A DNA stretch of 64,000 bases from Pontibacter vulgaris (GCF_022758145.1 NZ_JAJVDH010000004.1:62001-126000); one strand, 5' to 3'. Positions 1-8,339 are shown, numbered from the stretch's first letter. The notes: a model not told the origin generated them from the sequence alone. Program-made: numbers and translations.

Positions 1-1
1 T

Positions 2-265
2 CCCTTTATACTCTTAAACCTGATCCTATCATGTCTGGCTGCTATACAAGCTCCCATTATTATGATGAGCCAGAACCGCAAAGAAACAAAAGATCGCCAG
101 CGCTCCATTTACGATTATAAGGTAAATCTAAAGGCAGAATTGGAGATACGGCTACTACACGAAAAACTAGACCACATGATCGTGCACCAGAACCAACACC
201 TGATTGAGATACAGGAAATACAGGTAGACCTGATGGAAGACATCCTGAACCGGATGAAGAAATAA
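2..265 (+). CDS. DUF1003 family membrane protein, C-terminal part
   Basis: The frame is open from the left edge of the window, so this is the 3' end of a gene that begins outside. The visible 87 residues start with a hydrophobic stretch (PFILLNLILSCLAAIQAPII), which fits the second transmembrane helix of DUF1003 proteins. The charged tail that follows (SQNRKETKDRQ, then YKVNLKAELEIRLLHEKLD) is typical of the family and probably forms a coiled coil. DUF1003 proteins are predicted inner-membrane proteins of unknown biochemical role. An internal ATG at 62 is within the conserved block and is not a credible start. It converges on the CrtA-like gene with only 7 bases between the two stop codons. 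Confidence 0.85.
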   Translation, partial: PFILLNLILSCLAAIQAPIIMMSQNRKETKDRQRSIYDYKVNLKAELEIRLLHEKLDHMIVHQNQHLIEIQEIQVDLMEDILNRMKK

Positions 266-272
266 GTATAAA

Positions 273-995
273 CTATAGTTTGGGGTGTAATGCCAGGATT
301 GCTCTTAATGGATCTGTGCCATGCCAGGTTCCTTCGCTGCTAACAGGCTTAAAACGGGCAAAAAGCTCTTCGCTATACCATTTCTCAGCTCGTGTACGGC
401 GCATTACTTCCTGGTGCATCGGGTGCTTATAAGCATACTGTTTCATTGCCTCCGCCGATTCCCAAACACTGAATGTTGCCTGCCGGATAAGCGGCAACTC
501 ACCTAAGCCAATAGAACACAGTAACCCTTCAGCAGTGTCCAGCGCTTTGCTGGCCTGCGGTACAAAGCGCCAGAAAGATGGCAAAGCCCGCCAGTTTATA
601 CTTGCCCGGGTAAGTACGGCAATAGGCCCATCTGTATACTTTTCATCCAATAAAGGAGAGAAGGGTTCGTGATCATCCCAGAGGCCATGCGACTGGTAAG
701 GCAGTAACCGAACCGTCCATATCTCATTAGAGTGGTGGCGGTAGGTTTGCATTAAATCGGAGCGGTGCAGAAAATTTTCAGCCGCTTCTTCGCTTTCCCA
801 GGTACATAGCAAGCCATAACGCCTGAAGTTGGGTTTTATGCTAAATCCTTTTCCGTGCCCGCTGCCTAACAGCTTATAAAATAGTAACCCCGGCACATCT
901 TTTAAGTATGGCCTGGATGTGCCCATCTGAGCTAATCCCCAGCGTAAGTGGCCGTTTCGTATTCCAAAAAGGGTAAGCGTAGTAAGGCGTGGCAT
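273..995 (-). CDS. CrtA-like (spheroidene monooxygenase family) protein
   Basis: The 240-residue product resembles the spheroidene monooxygenase/CrtA family, whose members oxidise acyclic carotenoids. The N-terminal block LRWGLAQMGTSRPYLKDVPG followed by FYKLLGSGHGKGF matches the family pattern. Two similar segments, CTWESEEAAENFLHR in the first half and FSVWESAEAMKQYAYK in the second, suggest an internal duplication of a dimeric alpha/beta-barrel unit like those of antibiotic-biosynthesis monooxygenases. The longer frame begins at a TTG at 1016; the ATG at 995 gives the normal N-terminus and was chosen. No other carotenoid gene lies nearby, so the substrate is open. The family call is fairly safe and the reaction is an inference. 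Confidence 0.65.
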   Translation of the reverse strand: MPRLTTLTLFGIRNGHLRWGLAQMGTSRPYLKDVPGLLFYKLLGSGHGKGFSIKPNFRRYGLLCTWESEEAAENFLHRSDLMQTYRHHSNEIWTVRLLPYQSHGLWDDHEPFSPLLDEKYTDGPIAVLTRASINWRALPSFWRFVPQASKALDTAEGLLCSIGLGELPLIRQATFSVWESAEAMKQYAYKHPMHQEVMRRTRAEKWYSEELFARFKPVSSEGTWHGTDPLRAILALHPKL

Positions 996-1066
996 TGGAG
1001 TAAGCAGGTTCTGCAAAGTATAAAACTGATAATAATGCGGATGTACGAAGATACAAATCTGTAAAC

Positions 1067-1106
1067 AAAAACACCTGCCGGTACCAAAGGTTTAGCAGGT
1101 GTTTTT
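1067..1106 (-). terminator. Intrinsic terminator after the PPOX-fold gene
   Basis: A perfect 12-base inverted repeat (AAAAACACCTGC at 1067-1078, GCAGGTGTTTTT at 1095-1106) encloses a 16-base loop. Read leftwards it lies just past the stop of the 1125-1619 gene and ends in a T run. An AAGTATA copy abuts its right side. Confidence 0.7.
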
Positions 1107-1124
1107 GAAGTATAATTCTGGCAA

Positions 1125-1619
1125 TTACAGGTTTATCTTTTTATTCTCGCCTGGTTTATATTGCTCCCCGGTAATAGCTGCTTTTGCTACCCCAATCAGG
1201 TGCACAACAGCGCTGTTAGGAGAGTCCCAGTACTCAGCCTTATCTATTGTTACTTTTATAAGCCCTATATTCGGATCATCTTTACCTTCCGGAAACCAGG
1301 CTTTTAGAGCAGGATTCCAAAGCTCATCAATCTTTTGTTTATCTTTCGTAAGTGTTGCCTTACCCGACACCGATACATAGAGGTTATCATCTGGTTTAGA
1401 ATAGCTTAAGTTTACATGAGAATCATTCTGTAGCTCATGCGATTTACCTGATTCATACCCGGTAAAAAACCAGATAACGCCATCCTCCTTAACCGTCTGG
1501 TTGCGCATCGGGCGGCTGCGCAAACAACCATCGTCTTCCACGGTGGTCATCATGGCAATATCAATATCTTTTATCTTATCAATGAGTGTCTGCAGATTTT
1601 CTTTTTGATTATCGTTCAT
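1125..1619 (-). CDS. Pyridoxamine 5'-phosphate oxidase-fold general stress protein
   Basis: The 164-residue product is a split-barrel flavin-binding protein of the general stress protein 26 type. The N-terminus (LIDKIKDIDIAMMTTVEDDG, then LRSRPM) and the following strand IWFFTGYESGKSHEL fit the family, in which a small barrel dimer binds FMN or a related flavin. The later segment LWNPALKAWFPEGKDDPN is also typical of this stress-protein subgroup. Such proteins are usually cytoplasmic and linked to oxidative or general stress, but their reaction is rarely known. The gene has its own terminator and appears monocistronic. It is distinct from the true pdxH at 49676-50323, which carries the full substrate-binding C-terminus that this one lacks. 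Confidence 0.8.
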   Translation of the reverse strand: MNDNQKENLQTLIDKIKDIDIAMMTTVEDDGCLRSRPMRNQTVKEDGVIWFFTGYESGKSHELQNDSHVNLSYSKPDDNLYVSVSGKATLTKDKQKIDELWNPALKAWFPEGKDDPNIGLIKVTIDKAEYWDSPNSAVVHLIGVAKAAITGEQYKPGENKKINL

Positions 1620-1759
1620 AGCTTTCTTATGTTGTGTTTTGCGTTTAAGAGTACGGGGTGCAACTGCATTGGGTTTATAGTGCTGTTACCGCCCAACTTT
1701 AACTGAAACAAAACACCGCCGAAGATGTTTATATCCGATATACTTAAGCCCCAATTACC

Positions 1760-2350
1760 TTGAATTTTTTAGCCCACGTGTTTCTTTCTGGTAATGATGA
1801 AGAATTGTTACTTGGCAATTTTATTGCTGATTCGGTAAAAGGCAAACAGGCAGCGCTATACTCTGAAGGTGTGCAGAAAGGTATACAATTGCACCGCCTC
1901 ATAGATGCCTACACCGACACGCATCCTGTAGTACACCAGACAAAAGAACGCCTGCGATACAAGTATAAAAAATACGCCCCGGTAATTGCCGACATGTATT
2001 ATGATCATTTCCTGGCAAGCAATTTTACCGATTATTCCATTGAGCCTCTACCTGTTTATACTTCCAGAATCTATACTTTGATAAATACTCATTTCGAGCT
2101 GCTCCCGCCACGAATACAGCGTTTTTTTCCGCACATGATGCAACACAACTGGCTGCTGAGTTATGGAGAAATAACAGGTATTGCTCAGGCACTGGGCGGC
2201 CTGAGCCGTCGTACAAGTTTCGAATCAGGTATGGAAACTGCAGCCGTAGAACTTCAGGAAAACTATAGTTTATATGCACACGACTTCAGAGTTTTTTTCC
2301 CGGAGTTGGTGGCGTATGCAGAGCAGGTGAGAAGAGAGCTGCGGCAATAA
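1760..2350 (+). CDS. acpH: Acyl carrier protein phosphodiesterase (AcpH family)
   Basis: The 196-residue product matches the ACP hydrolyase family (DUF479), which removes the 4'-phosphopantetheine group from holo-ACP. The conserved start MNFLAHVFLS, the motif LLGNFIADSVKGKQ and the HD-like helix segments GIQLHRLIDAYTDTHP and MYYDHFLA, with metal-binding His/Asp residues, are all present. The start codon is TTG at 1760: the conserved N-terminus begins exactly there and no in-frame ATG precedes it. It converges on slyD with a shared terminator between them. An AAGTATA copy sits in the short region just upstream. Confidence 0.85.
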   Translation: MNFLAHVFLSGNDEELLLGNFIADSVKGKQAALYSEGVQKGIQLHRLIDAYTDTHPVVHQTKERLRYKYKKYAPVIADMYYDHFLASNFTDYSIEPLPVYTSRIYTLINTHFELLPPRIQRFFPHMMQHNWLLSYGEITGIAQALGGLSRRTSFESGMETAAVELQENYSLYAHDFRVFFPELVAYAEQVRRELRQ

Positions 2351-2357
2351 TGAACGA

Positions 2358-2385
2358 AAAAGAGCAGCTTTTCAGCTGCTCTTTT
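2358..2385. terminator. Bidirectional intrinsic terminator between acpH and slyD
   Basis: A perfect 12-base stem (AAAAGAGCAGCT at 2358-2369 with AGCTGCTCTTTT at 2374-2385) and a TTTC loop lie between the two convergent genes, with A and T runs on the two sides. Confidence 0.8.
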
Positions 2386-2415
2386 CAAACGTATCAATAA
2401 GTAATTTTGCCTGGC

Positions 2416-2928
2416 TTAATGATGGTGTCCACCTTCGCCGTGTACGTGACCGTGATCAAGTTCTTCCTGAGAAGCTTCACGTATCTTTTCTACTTTGCCC
2501 TGGAAGTATAATTCCTTGCCGGCAAGTGGGTGGTTAAAGTCCATGGTTACAGCCTCTTCAGTTACTTTAACCACACGGCCCTGCAGCTGGTTGCCTTCGC
2601 TGTCGGCCATAGGTATAAAATTACCTACTTCCAACATGTTTTCAGGTACAGCACCTTCCACCTGGAAAACTGTTTTAGGTAGTTCTACCACAGCGTTCTC
2701 ATCAAAGTCACCGTAACCGTCTTCTGCATTCAGTTTAAAGTCAAACGCATCGCCAACACTCAGGCCGTCGATGTTTTCTTCAAACTGATCAGGTAAACCG
2801 CTCATGCCGTAAATAAACACCATCGGGTGCTCAGCTGTAGCCGTTTCCAGAAGCGTTTGCTCGCCGTTCTCGTTTTGTACACGCAGCTCGTAGGTGAGCG
2901 AAACCACTCTGTCTTTTTCGATTTTCAT
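2416..2928 (-). CDS. slyD: FKBP-type peptidyl-prolyl cis-trans isomerase, SlyD type
   Basis: The 170-residue product has the SlyD layout. A short FKBP domain begins VVSLTYELRVQNENGE and contains PMVFIYGMSGLPDQFEENIDGLSVGD. An insert-in-flap chaperone domain with EDGYGDFDENAVVELPK follows, and then a return to the FKBP fold with MDFNHPLAGKELYFQGKV. The C-terminus is rich in histidine (HGHVHGEGGHHH), as in metal-binding SlyD proteins that supply or buffer nickel and similar ions. It should act in the cytoplasm as a folding catalyst and chaperone. The start is the ATG at 2928. It lies about 120 bases past the end of the leftward helicase gene, so the two may share transcripts. Confidence 0.88.
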   Translation of the reverse strand: MKIEKDRVVSLTYELRVQNENGEQTLLETATAEHPMVFIYGMSGLPDQFEENIDGLSVGDAFDFKLNAEDGYGDFDENAVVELPKTVFQVEGAVPENMLEVGNFIPMADSEGNQLQGRVVKVTEEAVTMDFNHPLAGKELYFQGKVEKIREASQEELDHGHVHGEGGHHH

Positions 2929-3050
2929 ATACTATCTTTTTGATCAGGAAACGGAAAGGTACGGAATTAAGATGCCACTTTTTAACCTTTGTATCCTACG
3001 CCTGCTAACCGCCTCATTTCTATACTACTTTTTTATACTTCAGATTCTAC

Positions 3051-4991
3051 TCAGGGCATACACTCGGTAAGCTCCCAGGCACTTTTATACGCGCTTATAG
3101 TTTCTATGTAAGCCATAAACGACTCGTAAAACGGATGCTGGCTCAGTGTGGCGCTGTCTCCTACAATTACCAGTTTCTTTTTAGCACGCGTCATGGCCAC
3201 ATTCATTCTCCTGATATCGCTCAGGAAACCGATTTCGCCTTTATCGTTGCTGCGCACCATACTGATGTAAATAATATCGCGTTCCTGGCCCTGAAAACTA
3301 TCTACTGTACCAACTGATAACTGCCTTTTGGTACGAAGCTCATGCAGCAGTGGCGTATGTTCAACACGGTCTTCGAGGTAATTGATCTGGGCGCGATAAG
3401 GAGCAATTACACCAATTTTAAGCGGGTTTTCGTGCTCCTCATACTTATAGTCTTTCAGCAACTGCAGCAGGTGGTTGAGCATCAGGTTTGCCTCATCGGG
3501 GTTAGCTGAGCTCTGCGTTTCGGCCATGTCGGTTTCGTTAAAACCGCAGCCGGCGGTATCAATAAACTCGATGGCAAGACCTGACGCAAACTGCTCATGA
3601 AAATTGCTGAGGTCAGTACTATGCACGCTTTCATGCGCCTGAAGCTCGCCGTTATAAAATTGCTGGTTCGAGAACTGCATGATATGATGGTGCATGCGGT
3701 ACTGCGTTTTCAGCATTACAGCCACATCCGGCTGGCGCTCAATACATTTTTCAAACAGCGTTTTGCCGAGTCCTTTTTTCTCAGCTTCGAAAGACTTAAC
3801 AGTAGGAGGTAGCTGGCAATGGTCGCCGGCCAGAACCACACGGTTTGCTCTTGAGATCGGAATCCAGCAGGCTGGTTCCAGCGCCTGAGCTGCTTCATCA
3901 ATAAATACTGTATCGTATTGTATGTGGCGGATAGCTTTATTGGCAGCACCTACCAGCGTACACGTAATTACCTGCACGTTTTCAAGCAGATCATCTGTAA
4001 TGTAATGCTCCACGTTATCAGCTTCATCCAGCAAACGATGGCTTTCCATTTTGTATAACTGGCGCTGAGCACGCTCTTCATGCCCGAACTTGCGCTTGTA
4101 CTGGTAGGCCAAGCGCTTATATTCTTCAGCCGTTTTCCTGATCTCTTTCAGGTCTTTATAGGCACGGTGCGCCATAATCTGGGCATCTAAAGTATGTTCC
4201 AGCAACACATCCGATACCCGCGACGGATTACCGATCCGGATAACATTTACGCCTTCGTTCGCTAATTTTTCAGTGAGTAGATCTACAGCCGTGTTGGAGG
4301 GGGCAGTAACCAGCAGACGCTTCTGTGTTTTAAGCGTCTGAAGTATGGCCTGCACCAGCGTAGTAGTTTTACCTGTACCCGGAGGCCCGTGTATGATGGC
4401 TACATCTTTTGCCTGCACAATTTTGCGCACCGCTTCGTTCTGCGACTCATTCAGTACCGGGTTATTTGTATAGTCTTCGGTAGTAAAACGGGCTTTTTCA
4501 TCCCCTAAAAGTATATCGCGAAGCTCTGCCAGGCGTGTTTTATGCGCGTCCAGCACTTTTTTCATCGCAATCTCCATTTCGCGGTAGCTCATCTCATCAA
4601 ACGTGAGGTCGATGCCCAGGCGGCCATCGTCTACCCAATCCGGAAGGTCTTCTTTATTAGTAGCCAGCAGTATTTTGTTGCGCTTAATACCAACTATAAC
4701 GCCCGGCAGGTTCTGGCGCTCGCCGTTGTTACTGAAAAGCGCAGCTGTTTTGCCCGTCTGGAAAAGATGCAGCTGGTCGCGGTCTTTGGTACGCTCCAGC
4801 TCTATCACTACTTTGTTACCAAAACCCAGTTCTTCTTTTGCAATAGTAACCGGGTACCAGCAAAAACCCATTGCTTTACGCTCAGCTATGGTGCTTTTCA
4901 GGCTTTTAATTTTGTATTGCTGGCGGTCTTCTTCCTGTTCAATCTTAAGCAGTTCCTGTACCTGCTTCAGTTCATAAAATATTTCGCTCAT
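3051..4991 (-). CDS. Superfamily I DNA/RNA helicase (UPF1/IGHMBP2-like)
   Basis: The 646-residue protein carries the full motif set of an SF1B helicase: Walker A GPPGTGKTTTL (about residue 201), motif II DEAAQALEP (about 362), motif III GDHCQLPPTV, the QYRMH motif, motif V TVDSFQGQERDIIYIS and motif VI MNVAMTRAKKKLVIVGD. The N-terminal 130 residues form the beta-rich region that precedes the helicase core in IGHMBP2-like proteins. It probably unwinds nucleic acid 5' to 3'; the actual substrate in bacteria is unknown. The longest frame starts at a TTG at 5000; the ATG at 4991 (MSEIFYELKQ) is preferred. Confidence 0.88.
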   Translation of the reverse strand: MSEIFYELKQVQELLKIEQEEDRQQYKIKSLKSTIAERKAMGFCWYPVTIAKEELGFGNKVVIELERTKDRDQLHLFQTGKTAALFSNNGERQNLPGVIVGIKRNKILLATNKEDLPDWVDDGRLGIDLTFDEMSYREMEIAMKKVLDAHKTRLAELRDILLGDEKARFTTEDYTNNPVLNESQNEAVRKIVQAKDVAIIHGPPGTGKTTTLVQAILQTLKTQKRLLVTAPSNTAVDLLTEKLANEGVNVIRIGNPSRVSDVLLEHTLDAQIMAHRAYKDLKEIRKTAEEYKRLAYQYKRKFGHEERAQRQLYKMESHRLLDEADNVEHYITDDLLENVQVITCTLVGAANKAIRHIQYDTVFIDEAAQALEPACWIPISRANRVVLAGDHCQLPPTVKSFEAEKKGLGKTLFEKCIERQPDVAVMLKTQYRMHHHIMQFSNQQFYNGELQAHESVHSTDLSNFHEQFASGLAIEFIDTAGCGFNETDMAETQSSANPDEANLMLNHLLQLLKDYKYEEHENPLKIGVIAPYRAQINYLEDRVEHTPLLHELRTKRQLSVGTVDSFQGQERDIIYISMVRSNDKGEIGFLSDIRRMNVAMTRAKKKLVIVGDSATLSQHPFYESFMAYIETISAYKSAWELTECMP

Positions 4992-5175
4992 GTATCTCAA
5001 AAAGAAAGGCTGGTTAATGCTCCAGCCCTTGCTATGCTTATAACGCTTTTTGTCTGAATTTATACTTCGGCCTGTATTATACGGGCATCAGCAAAGTATA
5101 ACAAAAAGGATTATTATTTTGCTCCATTTTACGGAAGTTTATACTTGTTTAATTTACAGGTTTATACTTCCGTTC

Positions 5176-5805
5176 TTAAGCCTTCTTGCTGTTCTTAGCC
5201 TTGCTTAACTTAACCTGCAGCATAACCGCGTAGAGTAAAAGTATAAAAGCAGCTACTGCAAGTATGGCAATTACTTTGTCTTTGCCATAGCGTTTTTCAT
5301 TGGACGCGTTCAGTTCAACTTCCAGGTCTTTTATACTACGTTCACGCTTTTTTATCTGACTTTGCAAGGTGCTAACCTGGCTTTGTAAGTCTTCAAAACG
5401 GCGATCTATCGAGCGTTGGTCTTCTACTTTTATTTTGCCTTCGCGCTGAAACTCTGCTGTGCTCTCGGCTACCTTTTTTATACTTGCCACTTTTATGGCA
5501 GCAATAAGTTCAGAATCTTTATTGATGATCTTTTTAAGAGTTTCGATAATGCTCAGCAGATCTTTCTTAGATTTTTTGCCCCAGAAATTACTGTTTTGCT
5601 GGTTATAAAACTGGTACTCCATGATCAGTTGTTCGCGCTCACTCAGCAGGTGCGTCAATCTCTCGTCCTGTGCTTTTGCTTTTGCTACTTGTGCAGCAGT
5701 AGGTGCAGCGGGTTGCGTTTGTGCCCCCTCCGGTTCCTGAAATTGTGCTTGAGCGCCTGCAAACCATAAGCAAAGTGTAACAGTTGCCAGTAATCTTTTC
5801 TTCAT
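5176..5805 (-). CDS. Secreted or membrane-anchored coiled-coil protein, unknown function
   Basis: The product has about 209 residues from the ATG at 5805, which follows a GGGAG ribosome-binding-like sequence. The upstream extension to 5835 lacks homology-like features. It begins with a clear signal peptide (KKRLLATVTLCLWFAGAQA), then a Gln/Pro/Ala-rich linker and a long charged alpha-helical region with a predicted coiled coil in the second half (DLQSQVSTLQSQIKKRERSI). Near the C-terminus is one hydrophobic helix (VIAILAVAAFILLLYAVML) followed by a lysine-rich tail. The topology suggests a periplasmic coiled coil anchored by its C-terminal helix. I do not recognise a family. Confidence 0.7.
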   Translation of the reverse strand: MKKRLLATVTLCLWFAGAQAQFQEPEGAQTQPAAPTAAQVAKAKAQDERLTHLLSEREQLIMEYQFYNQQNSNFWGKKSKKDLLSIIETLKKIINKDSELIAAIKVASIKKVAESTAEFQREGKIKVEDQRSIDRRFEDLQSQVSTLQSQIKKRERSIKDLEVELNASNEKRYGKDKVIAILAVAAFILLLYAVMLQVKLSKAKNSKKA

Positions 5806-6208
5806 CTTTTCTCCCTTGTTTGTTTTGAACAACACGCAAATATGGCCATCCTTATTGGATTAGACATTAATTTTTTTTGTTCGTTTTGTAAATCAATCAG
5901 AATAAAACAAGCTTATTGTTAAACATCGGTACAACTTTAACCTTCAATAAAAAAGCAAGGTACAAGCCCTAAATAAAAGAGAAGGTATAAAATTTGATTT
6001 GCAGCAAGGGGTAGTTCGAAACAAAGGGTGAGAGGTAAAATGCAACTCGATTATAAACCATGGCTTATAATAGTTAACTAAGCTGCTCGTAAACCAATAA
6101 TTCAAGAAAATGAGCATCGTCATTTTGGACTTAACTCAAAGGTTGTATATTTACTACCACATTAACTATGCTTATTGGTTGTAGTTTAAACAAATTTAAC
6201 CCTGACCC
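5806..6208. other. Gene-free stretch of about 400 bases
   Basis: The stretch is AT-rich and lies between the divergent coiled-coil gene and the small secreted protein gene. The only element I can support is a candidate promoter at 6124-6153 for the rightward gene. I see no tRNA, hairpin with a T run, or convincing small reading frame. Confidence 0.5.
6124..6153 (+). promoter_or_regulatory. Candidate Bacteroidota promoter for the small Cys/Lys-rich protein
   Basis: TTTG at 6124-6127 is followed after 18 bases by TATATTTA at 6146-6153, close to the TTTG-N19-TAnnTTTG consensus. The predicted leader is about 50 bases. Confidence 0.5.
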
Positions 6209-6478
6209 ATGAAAAAGATATTTCTATCAATTGCGCTGGCAGCTTTAGTTGGTGCCGGTACTGTGTCTACTGCTTTAGCCTGCGAAGGCGGTAAATGTAC
6301 GATGGCCCATACCAAAGATGGCAAGTCTAAAAAAGGCAAAAAAGGAACAGCCGGTACAGAACAATGCCACATGAAATCAGCTACTGCGGGTAAAACGCCT
6401 GACTCCTGCTGTATGAAAAAAGACGGGGCAAAAGCTGATGCTTCCAAAGCTACTAAAGAGACTAAATCTCAAAAGTAA
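6209..6478 (+). CDS. Small secreted Cys/Lys-rich protein, possible metal binder
   Basis: This 89-residue protein has a signal peptide (MKKIFLSIALAALVGAG, cleavage probably after STALA). The mature part of about 65 residues is very rich in Lys, Ala and Thr and has five cysteines in small groups with Met or His: CEGGKCTMAH, CHMK and CCMKK. Those clusters could bind copper or another soft metal, or form disulfides in the periplasm; this is an inference from composition only. It stands alone between its own promoter and a strong terminator, which implies a short separate transcript. I do not recognise a named family. Confidence 0.75.
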   Translation: MKKIFLSIALAALVGAGTVSTALACEGGKCTMAHTKDGKSKKGKKGTAGTEQCHMKSATAGKTPDSCCMKKDGAKADASKATKETKSQK

Positions 6479-6498
6479 TTTATACATAGTACTGTTTA

Positions 6499-6537
6499 CA
6501 AAAGCCTTCTGCCAAAGCAGAGGGCTTTTGCTTTTTT
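6499..6537 (+). terminator. Strong intrinsic terminator after the small secreted protein
   Basis: A 14-base stem (CAAAAGCCTTCTGC at 6499-6512, GCAGAGGGCTTTTG at 6517-6530, one G-T pair) with a CAAA loop is followed by CTTTTTT. A TATACTT copy follows immediately. Confidence 0.9.
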
Positions 6538-6598
6538 ATACTTGCTGATAGTAAAGATACTTCTGGTTTTATACTTGTATAGCTATACTTAAAACTGC

Positions 6599-6606
6599 TA
6601 TCTTTA
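6599..6606 (+). promoter_or_regulatory. Possible -7 box for thyA
   Basis: TATCTTTA at 6599-6606 resembles the TAnnTTTG box. A TTGT about 20 bases upstream could serve as the -33 element. The predicted leader is about 30 bases. Confidence 0.4.
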
Positions 6607-6641
6607 GCTTTCGAGATTTATAAAACTGCCTAAACCACACC

Positions 6642-7436
6642 ATGAAGCAATATTTAGACCTGATGCAGCATATCCTGGACAACGGGGTACGAAAAGAAGA
6701 CAGAACCGGAACAGGCACTTTAAGTGTTTTTGGTTACCAGATGCGCTTTAACCTGGCTGATGGTTTTCCGTTGGTTACTACCAAAAAAGTGCATTTAAAG
6801 TCTATCATACACGAGCTGCTATGGTTTTTGAAAGGCGACACCAACATTGCTTACCTGAAGGAGAATGGCGTGAGCATCTGGGATGAATGGGCAGATGAGA
6901 ACGGTAATTTGGGCCCGGTTTATGGCTCGCAGTGGCGCAACTGGCCAACCCCTGACGGCCGCCACATCGACCAGATCACACAAGTAGTCAATCAACTTAA
7001 AAACAACCCGGATTCGCGCCGGATTATAGTAAGTGCCTGGAATGTGGCCGAAATCGAAAACATGAAATTGCCGCCATGCCATGCTTTCTTCCAGTTTTAT
7101 GTAGCCGAAGGCAAGTTAAGCTGCCAGCTTTACCAGCGCTCTGCCGATGTGTTTCTGGGCGTGCCTTTTAACATTGCATCGTATGCCTTGCTTGTGCTTA
7201 TGATGGCGCAGGTTACCGGCCTGGAACCAGGCGAATTTATCTGGACGGGCGGCGATACGCACTTGTATACCAATCACCTGGAGCAGGCCCAACTGCAGCT
7301 TACCCGCGAGCCTCGCCAACTGCCAACCATGAAAATAAACCCGGATGTGAAGGATATTTTCAGTTTCAGGTTTGAGGATTTTGAGCTTGTTAACTATAAT
7401 CCGCACCCGGCTATAAAAGCGCCTGTAGCAGTATAA
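6642..7436 (+). CDS. thyA: Thymidylate synthase
   Basis: The 264-residue protein has the same length as Escherichia coli ThyA and converts dUMP and methylene-tetrahydrofolate to dTMP and dihydrofolate. Visible motifs include the N-terminal [15 protein letters not shown] phosphate-binding loop, the catalytic cysteine in [13 protein letters not shown] (about residue 146), the paired arginines of [11 protein letters not shown], and the dUMP-binding segment [17 protein letters not shown] followed by [10 protein letters not shown]. The C-terminus ends [10 protein letters not shown], as expected for the closing tail. It converges on a PabC-like aminotransferase gene, also in folate-linked metabolism, with a shared hairpin between them. 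There is no sign of the alternative ThyX here. Confidence 0.97.
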   Translation: MKQYLDLMQHILDNGVRKEDRTGTGTLSVFGYQMRFNLADGFPLVTTKKVHLKSIIHELLWFLKGDTNIAYLKENGVSIWDEWADENGNLGPVYGSQWRNWPTPDGRHIDQITQVVNQLKNNPDSRRIIVSAWNVAEIENMKLPPCHAFFQFYVAEGKLSCQLYQRSADVFLGVPFNIASYALLVLMMAQVTGLEPGEFIWTGGDTHLYTNHLEQAQLQLTREPRQLPTMKINPDVKDIFSFRFEDFELVNYNPHPAIKAPVAV

Positions 7437-7458
7437 AACGCAAAAGTGTAACAACATA

Positions 7459-7501
7459 AAAGCCCGAAGCAGCAAGTAAAAAGATTGCTGATTCGGTCTT
7501 T
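7459..7501. terminator. Hairpin terminator between convergent thyA and the aminotransferase gene
   Basis: An inverted repeat of about 17 bases with two mismatches (AAAGCCCGAAGCAGCAA at 7459-7475, TTGCTGATTCGGTCTTT at 7485-7501) lies between the two stop codons. Confidence 0.65.
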
Positions 7502-7520
7502 ATCGTTTACTTATATATAA

Positions 7521-8339
7521 TCAGGAGAATATGGCCTGTTGCATCTTGTCAATAAATGCCTGGTCTGTTTTTATTTCAACTCGGTTTATACTTGCTATAC
7601 TTCTGATTCCGGTAACATTTGCCGCAAAAACAGCATCTGCATGCTGTAATTTATCCGGGTTGAAGTATACTTCCTTCACTTTTATACTTTGGTTAGTGCA
7701 CCATCTTAAAATATTGCGCCTGGCAATGCCATTTACGCAGCCGGTATCCAGCGCTGGCGTATGAAGCACCTCTTCTTTAAGCCAGAAAATGTTAGAAGAT
7801 ATAAGTTCAGATACAATTCCTTGTCGGTTAAGCAACAGCATATCATCATAGTTCTGTTCCTTTTTTTCAATACCTGCCAGCACATACAGAAGCGCATTCG
7901 GGCCTTTAAAATAGGAGAGAGGTGAGTGGTTGGTAAACACATTGCGGCATACACCAATTTGTAAAGCTTGCTGTATTGTAGTCTGTACCGGACTTATCGT
8001 TGCCAGCCATTCTATGTCGTTTGTTTCAGGGGTGTAAAGCCCGGCACCTGCACGCCATACTTTAAGTTTTAATCTTCCCTTATCGATCAACTGGTTTTGT
8101 TCGGCAAGTTGCAGTAATTGTTTTTCTAAAGAAGTAGATGCAAAAAAGGAAGGTAATTGCATTTGCAACGATTGGGCAGCTGACTGCATACGCGCTAAAT
8201 GGTCAGGCCAGAAACGTAACGTGCCCTTATCCAGAATGATAGTTTCAAAAAAGCCATCGTTGAACTGGAAGGCCCGGTTATTTAATGGCATTCTGAGCTC
8301 ATTTTCAGGTATACACTCTCCGTTGTAAAGCAGGTACAT
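7521..8339 (-). CDS. Class-IV aminotransferase, probable aminodeoxychorismate lyase
   Basis: The 272-residue PLP enzyme belongs to fold-type IV. The N-terminal LNNRAFQFNDGFFETI motif, the PLP lysine in LSYFKGPNALLYVLAG and the later VSELISSNIFWLKEE and GCVNGIARRNIL segments match the family of PabC, branched-chain and D-amino-acid aminotransferases. The short length and the FNDGFFETI start favour aminodeoxychorismate lyase, which makes p-aminobenzoate for folate, but sequence reading alone cannot settle the substrate. It lies 111 bases downstream of dprA on the same strand and converges on thyA. A 12-base palindromic double copy of the dispersed motif (7662-7673) lies inside it. Confidence 0.75.
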   Translation of the reverse strand: MYLLYNGECIPENELRMPLNNRAFQFNDGFFETIILDKGTLRFWPDHLARMQSAAQSLQMQLPSFFASTSLEKQLLQLAEQNQLIDKGRLKLKVWRAGAGLYTPETNDIEWLATISPVQTTIQQALQIGVCRNVFTNHSPLSYFKGPNALLYVLAGIEKKEQNYDDMLLLNRQGIVSELISSNIFWLKEEVLHTPALDTGCVNGIARRNILRWCTNQSIKVKEVYFNPDKLQHADAVFAANVTGIRSIASINRVEIKTDQAFIDKMQQAIFS

